64,000 nucleotides of DNA from Vibrio toranzoniae (GCF_024347655.1 NZ_AP025514.1:1612001-1676000); one strand, 5' to 3'; positions 1 through 10,356 are shown, numbered from the stretch's first letter. Translations and numbers: made by a program. The notes: generated by a model not told the origin, from the sequence alone.

Positions 1-2842
1 GGTCCCACAATTGCTTCATTTCAACTTGTACCTGTTGTTTTGCCGCCAATTCTTCGGTGTAACTGGCGTGCTTAGTTTGTTCTTTTAGATGTTCGCGTTC
101 ACAACCGTTGAATTCTGTTTGAGATACTTCAAGATTAGTGACGGCATCACTCATTTTTTGCTTCATTGCTTGAGTCGTTGACTGGACATCGTTATCACCA
201 AACAATTGTTTTCTTGATTCAGTGATCGACGCTAGCTCTTTAGTTAAAGATTCAACCTCAAGGTTTGCGTTGGCGGTCTCGTTGGTTAGCGATTCCAATT
301 TGTCATCGAGTGCTGTCAGCTCTGCACGCTTACTAATCAACTGTTTATCTAAATCATCGTATTGCAGCTTCGTCGCTTGCCATAAATCAGAAGCTTCCTT
401 TTTTTGAGCAAACCACGCGTCAATATGCTCAAGTTCTGGCGCTTCAATCGAGGTCTCAGCAATACTTTCTTTAAGTTCAGTCCACTGCAATGTTTTGGAT
501 TGGGCGCACTTTTCAGCTTGATCAACCTGAGCCTGCGTTTTCGTGGTTAGATCCGTTAGACGTTGTTCCGATAATTCTAAGTTCGCCTGCGCTTTATTGG
601 CCATGATGCTTGCGGTTGTACGCTGTTTTTCAGCGTCTAGGTAAACATTTTTCGCATCAATCACGGCACGTAACTGGTGAATAACTTCGTTAAGCTGTTG
701 CTCACAAGATTCAGTAAAAAAGCTTACCGTTTCACTATCACCTAGTGTCTCAATAGACGGTAGCTTGACGTCTAGCAAGCCACCTTGAGACACAAAATTC
801 ACATACACTTGTTGAAGTTTATTTAACGTGTTTGCCCAGTTTAACTTTGCTTGTTCAACATCAGCCTGCGTACGTTTAAGCTCATCTTTAATCCCATTAA
901 TGATTGGTACAATCGAATCCAACTGCTGGCGATGTTCAGTGCCTTCTTTTTCAATAACCGCGAGAGCTTGTACTTCACGTTCTTTTTGTGAAATCAAATC
1001 CGTCAGATCTTGTGACTGTTCAATCGCATGATTAGCTGAGCCACACAATGGACAATCCATCCCCGGTTGTAACGCCGCGCGATACTTCGCGAGTTCGCCT
1101 TCTTGCTCAATTAAACGAATCAATCGTTCAAGTGACGTTTTGTTTTTTTGGTAACGCTCCACCAGAACTTCACGCTCTTGCGTCAATTTATCCGACCGAT
1201 GAATGTGGTTAGAAAGCTCAGCTTCTTTAACGGCTATACGCTGAGTGGCTTGTAGGTAACCACGATTGATATCGACTAGCGTGTTGGTATGACGGCTCCA
1301 ATATTCAAGCAGATCTTTGCTTTCATTCAGTGCCCGTTCACTGTTTTGTTGCTGCAGTGTGTCCCATTTAAGCTTGGCGTCATTCTCGACAGCAACCCGT
1401 TCAGCCAATGTTTTGTCTTGTGTAAGTTTCAACTCTCGAGATGTCTGTACTAGCGTTTGCTGTGTTTCTAACGCTTTGTTGGCACCTTGAACACTACTTA
1501 ATAATTCAGTGTGCTGCGTTTCAAGGGCTCGAACCTGATCGACCTTGAATTGCCATTGCCCTAGGTATTTTTCGAGTTGCTTATCGGCTTGATGAGTCTC
1601 TAAATACTGTGCATGGATCTTCTCTTGGTGCTGAACAGAAGCTATGGCTTGGCTGAGTACTATATGCTTGTGACGTTGTTCAACCTCTTGTTGATTCAAA
1701 GCTTTAACGTTTTTCTCAGCCGTGGCTTGTTTGTCTTTTAGCACCGAGATTTGGTTGTCGAGCGGTCGAACTTGCTCAATGATCTTCTCTTGCTCTTGTT
1801 GTTCTTGTTTTATTTGTTCAACCAGCGCGCTTTGCGTTTTAAGCTTGTCACTAGCGGCGGATTTCTCTGCATCTCGCTCAGCTAACCTTTTCGTGCTGCT
1901 TTCAAGGTTGGCTTGAGTCACTTTCACGTCTTGATCGCTGCGTTGCACATCTTTATACAGTGGGCGTAACTTTTCTGCAGGCTCGCTTTTAGCTAAGCGA
2001 TCCAGTGAGGATTGGTTTTCAGAAAGGTTGTCTTGTGCATGTTTTAAGTCTTGCTCACCATTGACGATAGCCAAGTCAGCTTTGGTTACGTCTTTCCACC
2101 AGCTTAAATGGGCATTCCATTCGACCAGTTTCTGAGCCAACACAGCTTGCTCTGCTTCTAACCTATCGTGATCTGTTATCAACTCTTGAATTTGTTCTTC
2201 CGTTAACAGACTCACCCCCTCGGCCTTAGCTTTAAGGTGATTAAGTGACTCTTCACTCGATTTAAAGTGATCGTAAACCCGTTCTGAAATCAAGCTGTAG
2301 ACTTCTGTACCTGTCAGTTCTTCAAGTAACTCAGCTCTGTCGTTCGCATTTGCGTTTAAGAAAGCAGCGAACTCACCTTGCGATAACATTATCGATTTAG
2401 TAAATCGAGAAAAATCCAAACCCGTTACGGTTTCAACCCTCTTAATTTTCTTAGTCAGCTGCGTTTCTAAAACCTCATCGCTACCTGCATCTGCAAGTTC
2501 ACAGGTCGGTGTTTGCAGTGCCCCATAGTGCTTGCCGCGCGCTCTCTTATGGTGAAAGTTAGAGCGGTAGGTTTTACCTTTTACTTCAAATTCGATCTCA
2601 GCAAAACACTCACCAGTACCACGTGTCATCAGCTCATTAGTGCCCTTGGCAATACTCTTCAAACGTGGTGTACGGTGGAACAGTGCCAAACACATCGCAT
2701 CAAGAATCGTGGTTTTACCGGCTCCAGTTGGGCCAGTAATTGCGAACAAGCCATTTTCGGCAAAAGGTGACTTTGTGAAGTCGAGTTTCCAACGACCTTT
2801 TAAAGAGTTTAGGTTTTCAAATTCTAAGCTTAAGATTTTCAT
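1..2842 (-). CDS. sbcC: Exonuclease SbcC (N-terminal part; gene cut by window edge)
   Basis: ATPase subunit of the SbcCD (Mre11-Rad50-like) nuclease, which cleaves DNA hairpins and processes double-strand ends. The reading frame opens with an ATG at 2842 and stays open to base 1, so only about 947 residues are present and the C-terminal ATPase half is missing. The N-terminus reads MKILSLEFENLNSLKG and is followed by a Walker A motif (GPTGAGKTTILDAM). Most of the visible part is coiled coil rich in Glu, Gln, Leu and Lys. The zinc hook CPLC lies near residues 597-600 (bases 1043-1054). The gene begins 6 nt after the sbcD stop, so the two form one operon. The ORF was read directly from the sequence because it has no stop in the window. 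Confidence 0.95.
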   Translation of the reverse strand, partial: MKILSLEFENLNSLKGRWKLDFTKSPFAENGLFAITGPTGAGKTTILDAMCLALFHRTPRLKSIAKGTNELMTRGTGECFAEIEFEVKGKTYRSNFHHKRARGKHYGALQTPTCELADAGSDEVLETQLTKKIKRVETVTGLDFSRFTKSIMLSQGEFAAFLNANANDRAELLEELTGTEVYSLISERVYDHFKSSEESLNHLKAKAEGVSLLTEEQIQELITDHDRLEAEQAVLAQKLVEWNAHLSWWKDVTKADLAIVNGEQDLKHAQDNLSENQSSLDRLAKSEPAEKLRPLYKDVQRSDQDVKVTQANLESSTKRLAERDAEKSAASDKLKTQSALVEQIKQEQQEQEKIIEQVRPLDNQISVLKDKQATAEKNVKALNQQEVEQRHKHIVLSQAIASVQHQEKIHAQYLETHQADKQLEKYLGQWQFKVDQVRALETQHTELLSSVQGANKALETQQTLVQTSRELKLTQDKTLAERVAVENDAKLKWDTLQQQNSERALNESKDLLEYWSRHTNTLVDINRGYLQATQRIAVKEAELSNHIHRSDKLTQEREVLVERYQKNKTSLERLIRLIEQEGELAKYRAALQPGMDCPLCGSANHAIEQSQDLTDLISQKEREVQALAVIEKEGTEHRQQLDSIVPIINGIKDELKRTQADVEQAKLNWANTLNKLQQVYVNFVSQGGLLDVKLPSIETLGDSETVSFFTESCEQQLNEVIHQLRAVIDAKNVYLDAEKQRTTASIMANKAQANLELSEQRLTDLTTKTQAQVDQAEKCAQSKTLQWTELKESIAETSIEAPELEHIDAWFAQKKEASDLWQATKLQYDDLDKQLISKRAELTALDDKLESLTNETANANLEVESLTKELASITESRKQLFGDNDVQSTTQAMKQKMSDAVTNLEVSQTEFNGCEREHLKEQTKHASYTEELAAKQQVQVEMKQLWD

Positions 2843-2848
2843 TCTTGA

Positions 2849-4102
2849 TTACTCTTCTGAACCGTTTAAACCGTCAGTTCCGTGAGAAACTTCGGCAATC
2901 ACTTGCTTGAACTTGACCGTCATTCTTTCTAAGCGTTTTTTCTCGGTGTCACTTTCAAACTCTTCAAGGGCAATACGTTTTTCAAACACATCCATTGGCG
3001 TGAGTTCCGCTAAGGTTTCGGCTGATTCGTGTTCTAACGCTTGGTTGCGGCGTTCTCTTGCTCTTCTTAACTGAAGCACTTCAACGTTTAAACCTTCGGT
3101 TAACGCACGCATTCGATCTTGCAAATCCGATAAGTAATCTTGCGCTTGAACTTCGATCGACAACCACACGCTTTGCTCCTCTTCCATATCGATATATTGA
3201 TTCAGTTGAGCTTCAATCTCGCTCAAATCGCCTTTGATTTCAGCCAGAGGTTGGAATATCGGCACTGCAAGTTGAGAAATCGTGCGCTCACCTTGAACAA
3301 ACTCAACGACACACACTTGCTTTTTAGATTTCAGTTCATCAAAACTGAGAGGAATTGGCGAGCCACAGTAACGAATGTGTTCTCGCTTAGCGACCACTTG
3401 AGGGCGATGAATATGGCCTAGAGCAATATAATCAGCATTTGGGAAACCGTCTGCAGCAAAACCATCAAGGTTACCAACATAAATATCACGCACCGAATCA
3501 GATTGCTTCACACCCATGGCGGTCAAATGCCCTGTTGCGATGATTGGCATTGTGTCGCGATTTTCGAAAGTATTACGCTTAGCAACTGCCGCATCGTAGA
3601 CACTTTGATAATGTTGTTTAATCGCATCACCCAGTTGTTTCTGACGTTCCACCCCCTTGACACCCGCTTGGCTCGTTAAAACATCACGAGGGCGGATAAA
3701 AGGAATCGCACAGACTAAAGCTTCAACCTTACCACTCTTACCTTTCAACTCGACAACCTGAGTCGCATGATCTTCATTAGTGTTCGGGATCACATCTGTA
3801 CCCATATACTTCAACAATTGCTGTGTTTCTTTAAGCACTGAAACCGAATCATGGTTACCACCCAATAACACCAGTTGGCAGCCAATCTTATTCGAGTCTA
3901 CAACAAACTTGTTATACATCTCACGAGCATAGCTTGGTGGAGTGCTGGTATCGAAAATATCACCGGCGACGATAATCGCGTCGATATCATGTTCAGTCAC
4001 TTGCTCTAGCAACCATTGCAAAAACCGTTCATGTTCATTCTTTCGGCTTTTATTGTAGAAGTTTTGGCCAAGGTGCCAATCGGACGTGTGAAGAATTTTC
4101 AT
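2849..4102 (-). CDS. sbcD: Exonuclease subunit SbcD
   Basis: Nuclease subunit of SbcCD, 417 aa, the usual length for the family. The metallophosphoesterase motifs are in order: SDWHLG near the N-terminus, GDIFD at about residue 48, GGNHD at about residue 80, GHLTAMG and GHIHRPQ in the second half, all typical of two-metal Mre11-type nucleases. Translation starts at the ATG at 4102. The gene is first of the pair and sbcC follows after 6 nt, so the subunits are probably co-translated. The C-terminal 90 residues are charged and helical (capping and SbcC-binding region). Housekeeping repair gene; nothing unusual seen. Confidence 0.96.
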   Translation of the reverse strand: MKILHTSDWHLGQNFYNKSRKNEHERFLQWLLEQVTEHDIDAIIVAGDIFDTSTPPSYAREMYNKFVVDSNKIGCQLVLLGGNHDSVSVLKETQQLLKYMGTDVIPNTNEDHATQVVELKGKSGKVEALVCAIPFIRPRDVLTSQAGVKGVERQKQLGDAIKQHYQSVYDAAVAKRNTFENRDTMPIIATGHLTAMGVKQSDSVRDIYVGNLDGFAADGFPNADYIALGHIHRPQVVAKREHIRYCGSPIPLSFDELKSKKQVCVVEFVQGERTISQLAVPIFQPLAEIKGDLSEIEAQLNQYIDMEEEQSVWLSIEVQAQDYLSDLQDRMRALTEGLNVEVLQLRRARERRNQALEHESAETLAELTPMDVFEKRIALEEFESDTEKKRLERMTVKFKQVIAEVSHGTDGLNGSEE

Positions 4103-4710
4103 TGCGGCTCACTGGATGTCTGTAATACCCATAATCTACCAAAATTGTTCGCACAATTCTTTTTATAAGCTTGTGAAAACCAACTAATTTGGCAGCTTTA
4201 TGTGAAGTCAATTCAAGTGCATACCAAAGACGACTAAGCAGGCACAAAAAACGCTCACCGTAAGATAGGTTTGACAATCAAATAGGCAGAGCCATGATTA
4301 TCTAGTAGGACGGTTCAGTTGAAGAAGATCCCATTTAGTGCCGTAAAGATCCTAGAATACCACGACCGTTCCATATAATACTGAGAATAACAATTTCCCC
4401 CATGCAATCGGTCAATTGACAAACTAATCAATTGATTTTTAATAATTTTAACTTAAACCCCTTCAATTTTATAAATGTTACATTTATTAATAGAATTCAG
4501 CTCAAGTTTTGAACCCTAAAAATCGACCACAGTGAGATCTTACTGCAATTTCATTGATTGAAAGAATGATACAAGTCTAATTGCATATTAACGTTTGAGT
4601 GATTTTTGAACGGGCGTTTCCCGATCAAGTAACTGACTTAACACGTGCTTTTTCGCACAGTTTTTCGAAGGCGTCAGTTTTAGCCACACAACAATAAGGA
4701 TGCAACACAG
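4103..4710. other. 608-bp divergent intergenic region between sbcD and the S8 protease
   Basis: No credible ORF or RNA gene seen. It must hold the sbcDC promoter (leftward) and the protease promoter (rightward). The middle, about 4400-4500, is very AT-rich. TAAGGA lies just upstream of the protease ATG as a plausible ribosome binding site. No convincing operator or terminator was found. Confidence 0.5.
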
Positions 4711-6426
4711 ATGAATCAGGGACACAGACTTACCACCCTTGCTTTCGCCATTCTGGCTTCAGCTCATGTTTCCGCGTCAACGATAAAAAACGATACGGAT
4801 CCGCAAGCCATTAACTCCCCCTTTATTCAAAACGTAAAAGGTACGATTGTTGAGGATTACTCGCGAGACATCATCAAACCTTCACTTTTCTCTCTGAGAA
4901 CGATGAGTGCCGCTGATGAGCAACGTGGCGATTGGTTTAACCTATCGGCAAGTTACACAAGGTTGCAAGGCGTAGGTTCCGATGTTGTGTACGATTACCT
5001 AATGCCACCTCTTAAGCCGCAGCCAGTTATCGTTGCTGTTCTTGATTCGGGTGTTGATATCACACACGAAGATCTAAAGAATCAACTTTGGACCAACGAA
5101 AATGAGATCCCAGATAATGGTATCGATGATGACGGCAATGGTTATATCGATGATATACATGGCTGGAACTATCTGGGTAACTCGCTTGGTATTAACGTTG
5201 ATCACGACACATTAGAAGTAACCCGAGAGTACAAAAAATACCTTGATTTAAAAGAGGATGGGCATTGGATTCCACGAAAGAAGCAAAAATACTATCAAGC
5301 GGTTGAAAATGATTACCTATCATCGTTAAAAGATAGTCAAGATTCGTTGAGTCGTGTGACGATTGCGTTTGAGCAAGCTGATCACTACAAAACAGATATC
5401 CTTAAGTTCACTGAACACAGCGATTTTTCAGTCGAAGGGCTACAAGCTTTGTTGAATCATGACAATACAGATGTTGTCTCTGCTGCTGAAGGGCTCCTGA
5501 ATATATTTGACTCGTGGTACTCGTTCGAATATTTAGAATCACGTCGTAGCCGTTATCAAGACTCTTTAGATTTTCACCTTAATCTTGATTTTGACACTCG
5601 TGCAGACATCGTTTTAGATGACATCACTAACCCTTGGGAAAAAGGTTACGGTAATAATGATGTGAAAGGCCCTGTCGGCTCACATGGAACACACGTTGCC
5701 GGAATCATCGCAGCTGAACGTAACAACTCCGTGGGTATCGATGGCGTGGCAGATCATGCTCAGATCATGGCATTGCGTATGGTGCCTAATGGTGATGAGC
5801 GAGACAAAGATATCGCCAATGCCGTGCGTTACGCCGTGGATAATGGTGCGAAAATCATTAATATGAGCTTCGGGAAAAGCTATTCGCCACGTAAATACGT
5901 CGTCGATCACGCATTCCGTTACGCTGCTCGTCATGGGGTTCTCATCGTTCACTCTGCAGGAAATAGCCGTAGTGACAACGACATCAAACCAAGTTTTCCG
6001 AACCGTTATACAAAAAACTACCGTTCAAAGCCAATTTCAACGTGGTTAGATGTGGGCGCATCAGCAAAATACATTGATGAAGCACTCGTCGCTAGCTTCA
6101 GTAACTTTGGTCAGGAATCCGTTGATGTGTTCGCGCCGGGATATCGCATTCTATCAACCACACCTGGCAACAATTACGGGTCGAAAAGTGGTACCAGCAT
6201 GGCTGCTCCAGTGGTTTCTGGTATTGCTGCGCTAGTTTGGTCACGCTACCCTGATTTATCCGTAAAAGAGCTCAAAGCAATGTTAATGGATCACTCTAAG
6301 ACTTATCCGGAACAGCTCGTCCAGAAGCCATCAAGCCCTGAAGATTTGGTTCCTTTTAATACTCTTTCCATCTCAGGCGGAATTGTCGACGCTGAAGCCA
6401 TTTTCGCAGAGATAGCAACCCGTTAA
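4711..6426 (+). CDS. Secreted subtilisin-like serine peptidase (S8 family)
   Basis: 571-aa S8 peptidase with an N-terminal signal peptide (MNQGHRLTTLAFAILASAHV, cleavage probably after SASA-like residues near 23). The catalytic triad is visible: Asp112 in AVLDSGVD, His325 in SHGTHVAG and Ser496 in GTSMAAP. It is probably exported to the periplasm or medium. The spacing between Asp and His is about 213 residues, against roughly 30-40 in classical subtilisins. The extra segment (about residues 150-310) is charged and largely helical. A DDDGNGYIDD stretch after the Asp motif looks like a calcium-binding loop. No prodomain or C-terminal sorting domain is recognisable. The gene stands alone and is followed by a strong terminator. 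Physiological substrate unknown. Confidence 0.92.
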   Translation: MNQGHRLTTLAFAILASAHVSASTIKNDTDPQAINSPFIQNVKGTIVEDYSRDIIKPSLFSLRTMSAADEQRGDWFNLSASYTRLQGVGSDVVYDYLMPPLKPQPVIVAVLDSGVDITHEDLKNQLWTNENEIPDNGIDDDGNGYIDDIHGWNYLGNSLGINVDHDTLEVTREYKKYLDLKEDGHWIPRKKQKYYQAVENDYLSSLKDSQDSLSRVTIAFEQADHYKTDILKFTEHSDFSVEGLQALLNHDNTDVVSAAEGLLNIFDSWYSFEYLESRRSRYQDSLDFHLNLDFDTRADIVLDDITNPWEKGYGNNDVKGPVGSHGTHVAGIIAAERNNSVGIDGVADHAQIMALRMVPNGDERDKDIANAVRYAVDNGAKIINMSFGKSYSPRKYVVDHAFRYAARHGVLIVHSAGNSRSDNDIKPSFPNRYTKNYRSKPISTWLDVGASAKYIDEALVASFSNFGQESVDVFAPGYRILSTTPGNNYGSKSGTSMAAPVVSGIAALVWSRYPDLSVKELKAMLMDHSKTYPEQLVQKPSSPEDLVPFNTLSISGGIVDAEAIFAEIATR

Positions 6427-6455
6427 CGATGAAGAAGAATCACTGATCACCAAAT

Positions 6456-6482
6456 AAAAAGGTTGCTAAGAGCAACCTTTTT
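6456..6482. terminator. Rho-independent terminator after the S8 protease gene
   Basis: Perfect 12-bp stem (AAAAAGGTTGCT / AGCAACCTTTTT) with loop AAG, followed by TATTTT. It lies between the convergent protease and GNAT genes and can serve both strands. Confidence 0.9.
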
Positions 6483-6533
6483 ATTTTCTAAATGTTGAGG
6501 GCTTTGGCCATGTTAACAACCCCATCGCTCAAT

Positions 6534-6992
6534 TCAACACACCTCAATGCTCATGAAATGGCTGTTTGGATCTAATCGGTAATCAGCGAAAGGTTCACAA
6601 TAATCAAAGCCAAATTTCTCATACAAACGACGAGCAGGTTTAAAGTATGCTTCCGACCCCGTTTCTAAACTTATTCGTTGATACTGGCGAATAATGGCTG
6701 TGTCCAAAGCGTGTTGTAGCAATTTGCTTGCTACACCGGACTGTCTCGCAAATTGAGAAGTTCGCATCGATTTAAGCTCCGCGTGGCTGTGATCAAGCTC
6801 TTTAATAGCAACGCACCCAAGTAGTTGGTTGTTTTTCCAAGCGCTGAAAAAAGTAATTTCTGGTGATTTCAAGGCTTTAATATCCAGCGCGTGTACACTC
6901 TCTGGTGGAGAAGTCGCATACATATCCGCTAAATGTTCTTCTAGTAACTCAATCACTTCCCCGCCTGACAAGTCGTCGATTTTTATTTCCAT
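6534..6992 (-). CDS. GNAT-family N-acetyltransferase
   Basis: 152-aa single-domain GNAT protein that presumably transfers an acetyl group from acetyl-CoA to an unidentified amine. The core features are seen: a strand reading LLGCVAIKELDHSHAELKSM, then the Arg/Gln-rich acetyl-CoA loop RQSGVASKLLQHAL, and a late motif LYEKFGFDYCEPF typical of the PhnO/ElaA-like subset. The start is the ATG at 6992. It is convergent with the protease and shares its terminator. Substrate cannot be inferred from sequence or neighbours. Confidence 0.88.
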   Translation of the reverse strand: MEIKIDDLSGGEVIELLEEHLADMYATSPPESVHALDIKALKSPEITFFSAWKNNQLLGCVAIKELDHSHAELKSMRTSQFARQSGVASKLLQHALDTAIIRQYQRISLETGSEAYFKPARRLYEKFGFDYCEPFADYRLDPNSHFMSIEVC

Positions 6993-7378
6993 AGCTGATT
7001 CATTTTCCTTAATAAACTCTTAAACCATTTCGACAATGTAAACTGGCGCCACCTTCATAAATCATGGATATCATGGCTTTACTATATAGTGTCGCTGCAT
7101 TCATTTCTGATCCATTTTTAACACTCACATAACAATAAAACAAGCGATAGCGTGGCACGATTCTTTACTCAAAGTATCTGTTTTCAATAAAAAAAATAGT
7201 CAATTCGATAGAAAATAGAATAACAGCGTAGCTGCAAACCTATAACCTACGAATGAAGAGCAATGAGAATTGTTTTAGAAATGAGCGTAATCGCTATTTT
7301 AGTCGAAAAGTTAATCTAATATTTTCTTGTTATTTTCGAGTACTAGTTTAATATGCGCCACCCCCATTTTTTCAGCAA
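6993..7378. other. 386-bp divergent intergenic region (GNAT / methyltransferase)
   Basis: AT-rich spacer between two divergent genes, so it carries both promoters. No ORF, tRNA, strong hairpin or repeat recognised. Confidence 0.5.
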
Positions 7379-8137
7379 ATGCTGCAGGCAACTATGTCCG
7401 CCAATGTACTCTATACCGACCTATCTGGTTACTACGATTTAATGTGTGTCGATATTGACTACCAAACTCAGAGTAACTGCGTTCGTAGGCTACATCAGAT
7501 TTTTGGAAACGAAGGCAAAACGCACTTAGACCTTGGATGTGGTACTGGCCCACATGTTCGTCACTTCATTGATTATGGCTATCAAAGCAACGGCCTTGAT
7601 TTGAATAGACCTATGCTCGACATTGCTCAATTACGTTGCCCTGAAGCCAAATTCTCTTTGCAAAACATGAGCAACTTTGAAGTATCTGAACCACTGGATC
7701 TGATTACTTGCTTCTTATATTCAATCCATTACAACGATGGCATAGACAAATTGAAAGAATGTATTGCGAGCGTTCACAGAGCGCTTAAGCAAGGCGGTAT
7801 ATTCTGCTTCAATGTAGTAGACAAAGAGAAGATCAACAACGACCTGTTTGTTAGACACACAACGAACCAAGAACAAGACAATTTTACTTTCCGTTCAGGT
7901 TGGTATTACTCGGGTGAAAGCGACAAGCAGGCGTTAAAACTCACGATTGAGAAAACCACCGCAGGTAGAACACAAGTTTGGAATGATGAACACCCGATGG
8001 TGGCGTTCTCGTTCAAACACTTGATCGAAATATTGGAGCCCTATTTTGATGTTCATATCTTCGAACACGATTACGATAAGCTATTGCCTTGGGATAACAT
8101 TTCAGGAAATGCATTGATCACGTGCGTCAAAGCCTAG
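7379..8137 (+). CDS. Class I SAM-dependent methyltransferase
   Basis: 252-aa methyltransferase. Motif I is HLDLGCGTGPHV, followed by the acidic post-I position in NGLDLNRPML. The acceptor-side segment FCFNVVDKEKI sits at the usual place. The N-terminus (LYTDLSGYYDLMC) resembles small-molecule methyltransferases whose lid begins with a YDL motif. The ATG at 7379 and a second at residue 6 are both possible starts; the second lacks only five poorly conserved residues. It is a single gene with a strong terminator behind it. Substrate unknown. Confidence 0.88.
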   Translation: MLQATMSANVLYTDLSGYYDLMCVDIDYQTQSNCVRRLHQIFGNEGKTHLDLGCGTGPHVRHFIDYGYQSNGLDLNRPMLDIAQLRCPEAKFSLQNMSNFEVSEPLDLITCFLYSIHYNDGIDKLKECIASVHRALKQGGIFCFNVVDKEKINNDLFVRHTTNQEQDNFTFRSGWYYSGESDKQALKLTIEKTTAGRTQVWNDEHPMVAFSFKHLIEILEPYFDVHIFEHDYDKLLPWDNISGNALITCVKA

Positions 8138-8211
8138 TCAACGCATTCAACGTAAAGCCTACGCGCTTACTCTACGTGTTTAAAATAATAGTAAGTTTAA
8201 AAAGCTAAAAC

Positions 8212-8277
8212 GAAAGCCCCATGCAACAGCTAAATTGAATTGCCCCAATAGTTAGATACCAATTATTGGGGGCTTTC
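8212..8277. terminator. Long bidirectional terminator hairpin
   Basis: GAAAGCCCC (8212-8220) pairs with GGGGCTTTC (8269-8277). An inner alternative stem GCCCCAATA / TATTGGGGGC lies within it. It sits between the convergent methyltransferase and TonB receptor genes, so it probably terminates both. Confidence 0.75.
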
Positions 8278-8325
8278 TCTCTTTAACGACTAATCAGACT
8301 AGGAATGGATTCACTCAAAACCAGA

Positions 8326-10356
8326 TTAGAAATCAGCCGTCATACCGACATAATAGGTACGTGGCTTTTCAACATAACCTAAGTATTCTAGCTCGTCAGA
8401 TACAGACTCATCAGTCAGATTCAAGATACCCGCACGTAAACGTACTGAATCATTCACATTGTAAACCGTTCCGATGTTCAAAGTTGTGTAAGCCTCTTGA
8501 GTTAAATCACTTGAGATTTGACGCTCACCGCGGTAACGGGCGCTCACGAAGGTACTGAGATCGTACGTCGGGTTCCAGTTCAACTTCACTAGCCCTGAAT
8601 GCTTGTAACGCTCAAGAAGCTGTTCACCTGTCGACTTATCTTCTGTATCTAAATACGTGTAGTTACCCGATACTCCCCACTCGTCTGATATTTGATACTG
8701 TCCCGTAAGCTCAACGCCTTGAATGACAGCTTCTGAGACGTTTTGGTACGTTTTCTTACCTAGCTCACCCGTCGGTGAACCATCAGGGTTTTCACATTGA
8801 CGAGCACTCTGGTTCCATTCACCGCCTAGCGTACAATAACCGTCTGTTCTCTCAATCAGATCATTGATTTCATTACGGAACAATGCCGCTTCTACATTCC
8901 AACGAGACTGTGTGTATACCGTCGCCAATTCGTAGTTCAAGCTTGTTTCAGGGCTTAAATCCTCGTTACCGACTAACGCACAGCTCCCTTTACAACTTGC
9001 TACTTGGTAACCTGGTTGGTTTTGAGTCAGCGTTGGCGCTTTGAACGCTTTACCCACACCCCCTTTAATGATGAGGTCATTTGTCGTTTGATGAACTAGA
9101 TATACACGCGGGCTAAACTCTTCACCGTACAGTTCGTGTTTATCCAAACGACCGCCGATCGTTGCGGTTAGTTTGTCCATCATCAGCCATTGGTCTTGAA
9201 CAAACAAGGCCCCTTGATACGCTTCTGATGTTCCGCCCGATAGGTTTTCTTTGTTGGTTAATTCACTTAACTGGTAGTCCATACCAAACGTAAGCGTGTG
9301 GCTTTCTCCAAGATAGGTCGTTGCAGAAGCTTCGACAATTTGAGTTAGCTCTTCAACATCACTATTAAAATTATTGCCCAGATCGGCGGCACCTTTATCC
9401 GTCACGTTCTCACGAGAATAACGAACTTGGGTATCCCCCCAGCTCCAGTAACCACTATGAGTAATGGCCTGACTGCTTCGGACCACGCGAGTATCTGATT
9501 CAATTACAGACCTAGAGTTCTCAGCAGCTGATTCACGCTCGTCATCACTGTAGCCAAAATCAAAATCGATAGTTTGGTTATCTGTAGCCTGCCATGTCAA
9601 GCTTGCTAACAGGCTAAGCGTGTCACGCCCCTCTAAGGCCGTAATGTCTTCACGATTGTACCCAGAGCTATGCGTACCAGAATATGGCTGCCATGCGTTA
9701 CGATTCGTTTGGTTAACAGAAACTCGTGCGAACAATTCATCTTCAATTAGCGCACCAGACGTCGTTAATCCAATGGAATATTCTTGGCCACCGTTATCAT
9801 CTAACGGTGAGGAGTTATCCATACTGACGGTAGAACTCCAATCATTTTCAGGTGCTTTAGTAATGATATTAATCGTACCGCCCATACCATCAGAGCCATA
9901 AAGCGCCGACATTGGACCACGAATAATCTCAACACGCTCAATTGAGTCAGCAGGAATGGTTGATAAATCAAAATCGTTACCACGAATAATCGCACTCGCA
10001 GAACTTAAACGACGGCCGTTTACCATGATAAGCGTGTAATCAGAATCCATACCACGAATTGAGATCATCTGACGACCTGCACGAGTGCTGTCAAAGTCAG
10101 ACTCCACACTGGTCGATTCAGCAACGATGTCTGCCAAAGTAATACCCGGACTGTCTTCAATATCCTGAGCAGAAATAACAGACATCGACGCCGGTGCTTT
10201 TTTCAAAGCCATCTCGGTACGGGTTGCCGTGACAACCATCTGCTCATCGATGTCAATGGCTTCGGCCTCTGCGAATACGTTAGCCGAAAGAGATGTACAA
10301 ATAACAGCGACGGCGACAGATAAAGGTTTGCGAATAAAAAAAGAGCTCTCAAACAT
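8326..10356 (-). CDS. TonB-dependent outer-membrane receptor (FepA/IrgA/CirA-like)
   Basis: Outer-membrane ligand-gated channel, probably for a siderophore. I place the start at the ATG at 10356, giving 676 aa. It is followed by a signal peptide (FFIRKPLSVAVAVICTSL...ANVFA) and a TonB box-like MVVTATR. The plug domain shows IRGMDSDYTLIMVNGRR and RVEIIRGPMSALYGSDGMGG, and the C-terminus YYVGMTADF ends in Phe as expected of a beta-barrel. A longer frame to 10401 exists, but it would put the Fur-like box inside the coding region. Overall layout recalls catecholate receptors such as FepA and IrgA. A LysR gene lies upstream in the same orientation, unlike the divergent irgA/irgB pair of V. cholerae, so I give no gene symbol. 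Confidence 0.9.
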   Translation of the reverse strand: MFESSFFIRKPLSVAVAVICTSLSANVFAEAEAIDIDEQMVVTATRTEMALKKAPASMSVISAQDIEDSPGITLADIVAESTSVESDFDSTRAGRQMISIRGMDSDYTLIMVNGRRLSSASAIIRGNDFDLSTIPADSIERVEIIRGPMSALYGSDGMGGTINIITKAPENDWSSTVSMDNSSPLDDNGGQEYSIGLTTSGALIEDELFARVSVNQTNRNAWQPYSGTHSSGYNREDITALEGRDTLSLLASLTWQATDNQTIDFDFGYSDDERESAAENSRSVIESDTRVVRSSQAITHSGYWSWGDTQVRYSRENVTDKGAADLGNNFNSDVEELTQIVEASATTYLGESHTLTFGMDYQLSELTNKENLSGGTSEAYQGALFVQDQWLMMDKLTATIGGRLDKHELYGEEFSPRVYLVHQTTNDLIIKGGVGKAFKAPTLTQNQPGYQVASCKGSCALVGNEDLSPETSLNYELATVYTQSRWNVEAALFRNEINDLIERTDGYCTLGGEWNQSARQCENPDGSPTGELGKKTYQNVSEAVIQGVELTGQYQISDEWGVSGNYTYLDTEDKSTGEQLLERYKHSGLVKLNWNPTYDLSTFVSARYRGERQISSDLTQEAYTTLNIGTVYNVNDSVRLRAGILNLTDESVSDELEYLGYVEKPRTYYVGMTADF

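Noticed and set aside
4050..4277. 75-codon ORF overlapping the start of sbcD
   Set aside because: It lies mostly in sbcD upstream DNA and antisense-like composition, with no ribosome binding site; a shadow frame.
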